From: Pegoplata infirma
Taxonomy: Eukaryota > Arthropoda > Insecta > Diptera > Anthomyiidae
Reading direction: 5' to 3'
Length of the DNA stretch: 64,000 nt
NCBI GenBank assembly: GCA_963921195.1
Contig: OY992539.1
Coordinates: forward strand, 133,265,182 to 133,329,181
Shown here: positions 24,901 through 33,900 of the stretch, one piece after another
Position numbering within the stretch: the stretch's first letter is position 1
Layout: every line of letters begins with the position of its first letter
Position numbers and translations under genes: made by a program
Notes under the pieces: model-generated
What the model saw: only the letters and a program-made list of their open reading frames with translations
Database searches by the model: none
What the model was told of the DNA's origin: nothing

Positions 24901-27900
24901 CACGAAAGTAAAACGAAAAAAAAATTCGGAAGTGAAACCCAGGACACCAAAATATTCGGAAGTGTTTCACTTTCACGTGGATGTGAAAGTCATGACAGAC
25001 ACGAATATAATTATACCTGTACGTTAAAAAAAAATTTTTAAAAAATAAATTAAAATAAACGTTTTTTATGTAAAATGGTTTATTTTGTAAAATTCCCGGA
25101 TTTCCCGGGAAAAATTAAAAAAATTCCCGGGAATTCCCGTCAGCCTTTTCCCGGGAATTCCCGGGAAATCCGACCCGGAAATTCCCGGACCCCAAACACT
25201 AGGTGTAACTCACCCAAACCAAAACACACCAAGATTTTTTATGTTTTTATGCAGTTAGATCTAATTGGATCCAATGAAATATGGCAATGTCTGGTCAAAA
25301 CTCGGATGAAATCGAATCATATTTTATACAAGTTGATCTTTTTTAATGCAAAAACATCCACCATTATTCGGATTAAATTGCATATAAATATATATTGTGT
25401 TATATATCATTATGTATTGCATCATATAAAAATTTTTACTCGGGTACATACAAAATAGGGTGAAACAAATTTAGATTTTTTTTAATTTCGAAAATATCGG
25501 GGTCGGGAAAGTTGCCTTTTATTCGATATTAATACACAAAAATATTGGACCTGTAGGACAATGGCTTTGGGTTCCTTTTTTGTCTTGAAAATTGGAAAGT
25601 TCCGAACAAAGTGAAAAAAAAATTCTGAACTTCATTTTTACCTACACTCTAAAAAATGCATGTAATCTTACTACTATAAATTGGGTAAATTTTTGTTAAA
25701 TAGCACGCATTATGAGTTAATATAAATACTAAATGCGTAACATAATTTCAAACAAATTAAACACAGCAAATTATTAATATGTCCGTTAATTCAAATATTT
25801 TACACACAAATGTGTAAATAAAATTGTCGAACAACTACAAAAAGAAAATAAACATAATACAAGTTATATCTGCAATCAATTCAACAAGTACTATAGCCTA
25901 GCTGAAGTAGGCCAGCTTTGAGTGCAGCGGGTCCTTGGTTCGTCTCCACTAGCAATCAACTTTTTTTTAATTTTTTTTAATTTTTTTTTTTTTAATTATT
26001 CCTTTTTTTTTAACATTGTATTAATATTATTAGAGTTAAATAATTAAAAAAGTTATATAAAAACACATATAGACCTTTTATATACATATTTTACTTTTCT
26101 TTAGCTTTTATTATAATTACTTTGGTTTCAATTTATATACATACACTAGAGTGTCCCTTATTTTGGAAATGTTGGAAATGTTGAGACGGTACCTCCTCAT
26201 TTTTTTCCTTTTGACTAAAAAATAACTCAGGAAAATTTTACGCCCCTACGACCACGCCTTCCCTACGCGACGGGACCTTAAAGAACGGGGCCTTAAAAAT
26301 CATTTTTCCATACAAACCAAAATTTTTTTTTTTTATTTTTAATTTTTTTGTTATTAATTATAATATTACTTGGTTAGCTTATTCACGACAAAAAATTTGA
26401 TTTTGGTGGGATAAGGCTTTCAGTTCTAAAAAATTTTTCGAAAAAAAAAATTTAGAGCTTTTGGGGTCCTACAGTAAAAATTTTTTAAAAAATATTTTTT
26501 TTTAGTTTTGACAAGCAACCGTTTTAGTTGAATTGTTGCTTTTAATGATATAAATTCATAAAAAAATATTATTCATATCTGTGACATCTTGATCGTGTAT
26601 CGAAAAACATCAAAAATACATTTTTTACCCTTTTCGAAAAATTTTTTAGAACTGAAAGCCTTATCCCACCAAAATCAAATTTTTTGTCGTGAATAAGCTA
26701 ACCAAGTAATATTATAATTAATAACAAAAAAATTAAAAATCAAAAAAAAAAATTTTGGTTTGTATGGAAAAATGATTTTTAAGGCCCCGTTCTTTAAGGC
26801 CCCGTCGCGTAGGGAAGGCGTGGTCGTAGGGGCTTAAAATTTTTCCTGAGTTATTTTTTAGTCAAAAGGAAAAAAATGAGGGGGTACCGTCTTAACATTT
26901 CCAACATTTCCAAAATAAGGGACACTCTAACATACACACATGTTTAATAACTAAAACGCCAGATAAAAACATAAGCTTCTGTAGGTCAGTGGTTAAGGAG
27001 TGATGTTTCAAATCGGAAGGTGGCGAGTTTGATGCTGGCTGCCGCCGTATGTTTTTTTTTTTTATTTTCTTGTTATTTTTTATTCACCTCTGTTTTATTT
27101 AAATTGACCACTGATATTCAAAATACACATGCAGAGTAAAATTACCCAATTTATAGTAGGAGTCCAGTTTCCTACTATAAATTGGGTAAGTTTCAACAAA
27201 TTTTGATTAGAGTGTACAATTAACTTTTACTTAAAATTAACTTTTAACTTTCCCACCCCGATGTTTTCGAAATTCGGAAAAAGCTAAGTTCGCTCCACCC
27301 TAACATATAATCATTTTTATCTGAACTTTATGTAGTATTATTATTACACCGTTTTGTTGTTTATGTTATCCTTTTTTATTTAAAAATACAAAAATTAATT
27401 TCGTTTTTTTTGTGAAAGGCAAAATAAAACTCTTTTTTTTTAAAAGAGTTTTATTTAAAAAAAAAATAAAACACCAACATTTTTTAGAGTTTTATTTTTT
27501 GAAATTATAAAACACCAACATTTTTAAGAGTTTTATTTGAAAATAAAATTAAATTTCGATAATTTGAACATTATTTTAATAAAGTACGGAGTTTTTCCTT
27601 GTCTGCTTGTTTTACTTTTTCATAACTTTTATTTTTAAGGTTTTTTTTTAGTAGGTAATAAAAAATCGGTTGATTGTCCAATTGGAAAATCGACAAAAAA
27701 TATTTTGTTTTGAGCATATTCATAAAATTTGTAATTTATTTGTTGTTTATAATTTAGTGGGTTTTTGCCAAAAACTCGAAACTTTGACCGATTTTAGTTA
27801 ACCGATATATAGTTAACCGATTTAGGCCAACATTTTATCAGGTACTTATTTTAGGTCCTTTAACAAATCCAAGCTCCAGGAGCAGCGAATATTAGAAAAC

Positions 27901-30900
27901 ATTTTAAAATATGGACACCTCTTGTAAACATTATGTTCTTTTTTAAGTATACCCTCCACTCTAGTGATAGAGGGTATATATAAGTTTGTCATTCCGTTTG
28001 TAACACCTCGAAATATTGGTCTAGGACCCCATAAAGTATATATATTCATGATCCTCGATCGATTTTAAGACGATCTAGCGATGTCCGTCCGTCCGTCCGT
28101 CCGTCCGTCCGTCCGTCCGTCCGTCCGTCCGTCTGTCCGTCTGTCCGTCTGTCCGTCTGTCTGTCTGTCTGTTGAAAACACGCTAACTTTTGAAAGACTT
28201 TACGGAGGCTCCTGAAGTTTGGCACATATGTTGGGCATTTACCTGGTCAGGTTTGTATTGCAATCCAGCGAAATCGGTCCAGTGGTTCAAAAGTTATAAG
28301 CAAATGAGTGAATTTCGGCAAGGGTTTTTTTGGAATTTACGAGATAAAACACACGGTAACTTTCGAACGCCAATTCTGAGGGTGCTGAAGTGTGGCATAT
28401 ATATTTGTCGTTCTTCAGGTCCGGTTCGTTTTAAATTTCAGCCAAATCGGTCCAGTGGTTCAAAAGTTATTAGCAAAACCGTAAATTTCAGATTCGCCTC
28501 ACCTTAAATTCACGTGTTGAAAACCCGTTAAACATGTTTTAAAATCATTGGTAAGTCACAAAAATATTTTACATCGCATTTTTGTCATTCAAAAATATTT
28601 TTACACTAAAAGAAAAAAAAAATACAATCGAAAAAAATTTTACACTCAAAAAAAATTTTACACTCAAAAAAAAATTTAGTAAATTATTTTTTTTTTTTCA
28701 AAAATTAGTTAAAAAATTAGTTAGTTTACACTAAAAGAAAAAAGAAATACACTCGAAAATAATTTTACACTCAAAAAAAAATTTACACTCAAAAAAAAAT
28801 TTAGTAAATTATTTTTTTTTTTTTTCAGAAATTAGTGTTAATTTTTCACTCTAGAAAATTTACTATAACTTGAAAAGGGCATTGTGGAGGGTATTCATAG
28901 ATTCGGCCAAGTCGAATTTAATTTTTCTACTTGTTCTTAATTCAAATGGTTTGTTTATTTGATTTAAAACTTTGAAAAAATTATATATATTTCCAGAAAC
29001 CCCATAAATTATTATTCGATTAATCGACATAAATGCATCGATTAATCCTTTAATCGAAATTAGCAAATTTAAAATTTATCGAACAATTATTCGTCTAAAA
29101 TTGTTCGATTAATCGAACAATAATTAATCGTCTGAACACCCTAGTAGGGGTTAATCGGGTATTTTTATTACTCAATTAAACTATTAATCGAAATTTGGCG
29201 TTTTTTACTTATTCGATTAAACAAATAAAATTTTATAATTTATCGATTAATTCCAAATTCAGAACTTTTCTAAATTACACGATTTGTTATCGACAATTTA
29301 AAAAAAAAATGGTACTTGAAATTAACAATATTAATTACAAGTGTTTTAACATTTTATTAACAAAAAATTAAAATTAAAAAATGGTTTTTGGAGATTTGAA
29401 AAACTTGTGGAATTCAAAAATTATTTTTGTTGCCAAATTTATATGGATTACCGATATCACAAAAATTTTATATTTTTTATCTGACTACCCAGCAAAATTT
29501 TCGGTTGCAAAGAACCGATTGTGGAACAACTTATACTTCCCTAGAACCTGTTCTAATTCTTGTGCAACACCGATTCTTTTTACAAAGGGGTTGTCCCAAA
29601 AGCAACAGGTGTTTGTAAGCAAAATTAGAACATATTTTTGTTCTTCGTAATCGGTTCTAGAAGTAAAACTGAACTGAAATAAGAATTAAAGAAATATTTT
29701 TAATTGTATTAGTTTATTAAACAAAGATAAATACAATCATATCTGACATAAAGTATTCACAGTTCTTAACACACATAAGTATATCCTTTTGCGCCTCCAA
29801 AATTGCATTTTGGCCCTTACAATAATGACATGCCAGAACATGGATTTTCTGCAAACTAAAATAAAAAACATAATATTATTAGTATTTGACCCGACCCATA
29901 TAATGAAAATTTTACTTACTCACCTTTTTATTAGCAATTTTCACGATTATATCCTGATATTTTAAGAGAATTTCAAGTTTTTTCTTGGTTAAGAAAAAAA
30001 GAAATGATTTTATTTTTTAATTTTTTTGACACATAATTTTTTTTTCAATTCCTGAGAACCAAAATGTAATGAAACTTTGATTGCAGAGAACATGTTTCAC
30101 AACAATTTTCACTTAACTTGTTCCGAATAATTAAAGTGTAATAGTGTTTGATTACCAAAGAACCTGTTCTAGAACAAGTGTTGTCAGAATCGGTTCTGAA
30201 AAATTTTCCTGGGTACATTTGGGAAAATGTTAAACAAAAAATATTTTGCTTTGAGCATATTCATAAAATTTGTAATTTAATTTTTTTTATTCAGAAAATG
30301 ATTTGACAAAATCGCCAAAGAAATCGACAATGATTTTATAAATCGTCAAAAAATCGCCACGTCTTCAAATCAAAAAACCTGTCGCCAAACAGATTTAAAA
30401 ATCGCCACGTTTGGCGAGATATCGCCATATCTGACAGCCCTGGTCACATACATTTGGTTTGTTAATTTGACTTAAAGCTTAAAACAAATTATATATATTT
30501 CCAGAGCTCTGAAAATATGTATAATTTGTTTCTTTCGAGAAATCATATATTAACACTATTCAATTATTCGGCATAAATTCTACGATTAATGCTTTAATCG
30601 AAATTTGCAATTGTTAATTAATCGAGCAGTTATTCGTCTAAAATTGTTCGATTAATCGAACAAGAATTAATCGACTGAACACCCTAGCCAGTACTTATAG
30701 AAAAGCTGAATTATTTCCAAAAAAATTACTCATTTGGCGATATATTCTGCGAATATCATAAATAGTTTTTTTTGGGCCTCGAACTAGAATAATATATTAT
30801 CGGTAATTTTTTTAGAACCCAAAAAAGACTGCAAATTGAGGTTTTGGTGTACTTGTTAAATATTTATGAATACAAATTATGATTTATGTATAATTGTATG

Positions 30901-33900
30901 CCGTCGCTTCAATTTTTTTGGCTATGATTTTGTTAAAATAATGCAGACGCGACAAAATGTCTCGTCACAAGGCGGTGTCAAAAAGATATTAAAATGTACA
31001 ATAAAAAGTTTATGACATTTGAACAAAGTTTTTAAGTGTGTTAATGATGAGAATATGCATAAAGTAATTTAAATTTGTTTAATTTTTTTTCTTTCAAATG
31101 CTAATTTACACAGTGTGTTAATAAAATTTTTACCTCCTCAATTATTTGCAGTTAACATTATTCACGTATCACACCATTGATACAGGAGAAGCTGATCCAG
31201 TTGGTCCAGTGCCCATAGATTCACTATTTATATACCGTCCTGATAAACGTCATGAATTATGGCGTTTTATGTCTTATATGTTCCTGCATGCAGGCTGGTT
31301 TCATTTGGGTTTTAATTTACTCATACAACTGGTATTTGGTCTACCATTAGAAATGGTACATGGTGCCGGTCGTATTGCTTGTATATATTTTTCTGGTGTA
31401 TTGGCAGGTTCATTAGGTAAGTTTACTTGTTTTCCTCCCCCCTCCCCCCAAATTCAATTTGATACGATTCAATTCATTTGATTTCGTTTAATGTGACGAT
31501 AATGATAATCAATATTGCTCATACGCCTTGTTGCATAAGTTTGTGCAACATTTGAAAGGATATAAGATTCATGTTGTTGTTTGTGTTTTTGGTTTTTCTT
31601 TTTTTGTCTTTACAGGCACCAGCATAATTGATCCGGATGTTTATTTGGTTGGCGCCAGTGGTGGTGTTTACGCTTTACTAGCTGCCCATTTGGCTAACGT
31701 TATGATAAACTATCATCAAATGCGTTATGGTGTTTTACGTTTGGCAGCCATACTTTTTTTTGGTAAAGTTTTTTTAAATTTAATTTTTTTTTGGTTTCTT
31801 AAATTTTTAACACAGTTGGGGAATCGAAATCGGGTATTTTTTTTATTTTAAAGCCTGGTATTATGTTTCTTCTGGTGAAAAATTTTGTTTCAAACTTTAG
31901 AATCCGTATTAAAAAGTACACTGAAAAAAAAATCTTGTAAAATTACCAAAAAAAAAAAAATTACCTCGTAAAATAATTTGTTGCTATCTACTATTTTACG
32001 AGAATTCCTAGTAAAAATTACAAATTTATGGTAAAAAAACTTGTACAATTACAAACAATTTTACCAATAAAATTGTAAATTTACAATTTTTTTGACTCTA
32101 TAAAAAGTACAAAAATTTCTCGCACTTTACTAAATTTTGGGCTACCTCCTATTTCACGAGTATTTATAGTAAAAATTACGAGCTTTTTGGAAATTTTACA
32201 AGTTTTTTACTAATAAAATTGTAAATTTACAACTTTTTTGATGCGATAATACTTACAAGTAATTCTCGTGACTTAACTACACTCAAAATAATAACTCTAT
32301 TTAATTACAGAAAAACTCTGCTAATTTAACAGAGTACACCATACTTTTCCAGCTAGTAACATTTCTTGGTAATTTGACTATAAAACTCGGTAAAATGATT
32401 TGGACAAAAAAAAAACTGTTAATTTACAGAGTTTCTAGTAAAATATTGGTTATATAAAGCACCATTTAACAAAGTAAACTCTGTAAATTTACATATATTT
32501 GTAAAATGCATTTGATGCAACCAAAATTTTACAAAAAAAACTCTGTAAATTTACAGAGTTTTGTCAAATGCATGTTATTTTGCAAAATTTTTATTTTTTT
32601 ATAACTTTATAACTACTTTATAGCTACTTTTTAATTTTTTTTTCTAAAAAAAATACAGATAAAATGTTGATATTTGGTAACAAAAAAAATCTAAACAGTA
32701 TTTTTACAGAAAAAAAATCTGAGACTTTTTCTATAGAAAAAATGTCTCAGACTCTGAGACTTTTTCAATAGAAAAAATTTCTCAGAATCTGAGACTTTTT
32801 CTATAGAAATTTTTTCTGCAGAAAAAATCTCAGATTCTGAGACATTTTTTCTATAGAAAAAGTCTCAGATTCTGAGAAATTTTTTCTATAGAAAAAGTCT
32901 CAGATTCTGAGAAATTTTTTCCATTGAAAAAGTCTCAGATTCTGAGACAGTTTTTCTATAGAAAAAGTCTCAGATTCTGAGACAGTTTTTCTATAGAAAA
33001 AGTCTCAGATTCTGAGACATTTTTTCTATAGAAAAAGTCTCAGATTCTGAGACATTTTTTCTATAGAAAAAGTCTCAGATTCTGAGACATTTTTTCTATA
33101 GAAAAAGTCTCAGATTCTGAGACATTTTTTCTATAGAAAAAGTCTCAGATTCTGAGACATTTTTTCTATAGAAAAAGTCTCAGATTCTACTATTTTACGA
33201 GAATTCCTAGTAAAAATTACAAATTTATGGTAAAAAAACTTGTACAATTACAAACAATTTTACCAATAAAATTGTAAATTTACAATTTTTTTGACTCTAT
33301 AAAAAGTACAAAAATTTCTCGCACTTTACTAAATTTTGGGCTACCTCCTATTTCACGAGTATTTATAGTAAAAATTACGAGCTTTTTGGAAATTTTACAA
33401 GTTTTTTACTAATAAAATTGTAAATTTACAACTTTTTTGATGCGATAATACTTACAAGTAATTCTCGTGACTTAACTACACTCAAAATAATAACTCTATT
33501 TAATTACAGAAAAACTCTGCTAATTTAACAGAGTACACCATACTTTTCCAGCTACACAGAAAAAAATAAAAAAAATATTTGAGTAAATTTTTAATACTAT
33601 TGAGTAAAAAATTACTCAATTTTGCACCAGTAAACGATTTAATAGTATTGAGTAAATTTTTAATAAAAATTTATTAAATATTTGAAAAAAAATTTGAGTA
33701 AATTTTTAATGAACACAATTAAACATTTACTCAAAATTTATCTATTTTTTTTTTTTTTTTTTTTTTAAGTTTAAAAAAGTTTTAATTTTTTTTACAAAAA
33801 AAAAAAAACACAAAAAACTTGTTTTTTCAAACTTTACCAAACATATTTATGCCTCAAAAACATAGGAAAATTTTATAAAGACGATTACAAACTTTCATAT

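Larger units (their letters stand above)
23029..25444. mobile_element. TA-flanked MITE (CCCGAGTAAAAAT) containing two nested elements
   Basis: CCCGAGTAAAAAT at the left and ATTTTTACTCGGG at the right, each bordered by TA. Net length is about 0.7 kb once the element at 23489-25201 is removed. It inserted just downstream of the transposase stop codon. Confidence 0.85.
25645..27214. mobile_element. TA-flanked MITE (CACTCTAA) enclosing a hAT MITE and two tRNA-like segments
   Basis: CACTCTAAAAAATGC at the left and TTTTGATTAGAGTG at the right, bordered by TA. Shared subterminal CTACTATAAATTGGGTAA lies at both ends in inverted orientation. It contains 26147-26929. Confidence 0.75.
25456..27302. mobile_element. 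hAT-like MITE (TAGGGTG termini) containing two nested elements
   Basis: The ends TAGGGTGAAACAAATTTAG and (inverted) TAGGGTGGAGCGAACTTAG are paired, followed inside by the shared TTTCGAAAA and ATCGGGGT. Net length is about 275 bp. No perfect TSD was seen. Confidence 0.65.
27946..28935 (+). mobile_element. mini-me/DINE-like element, copy 4, with long (GTCY)n tract
   Basis: Complete order of family features: the ACCCTCCACTCTAGTGATAG hairpin, TTTGTCATTCCGTTTG, the GTCC/GTCT array, two internal repeats around AAATCGGTCCAGTGGTTCAA (28274-28305, 28443-28474), and the terminal GGCCAAGTC-GAATTTAA...TACTTGTTC. Best-preserved copy in the window. Confidence 0.65.
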
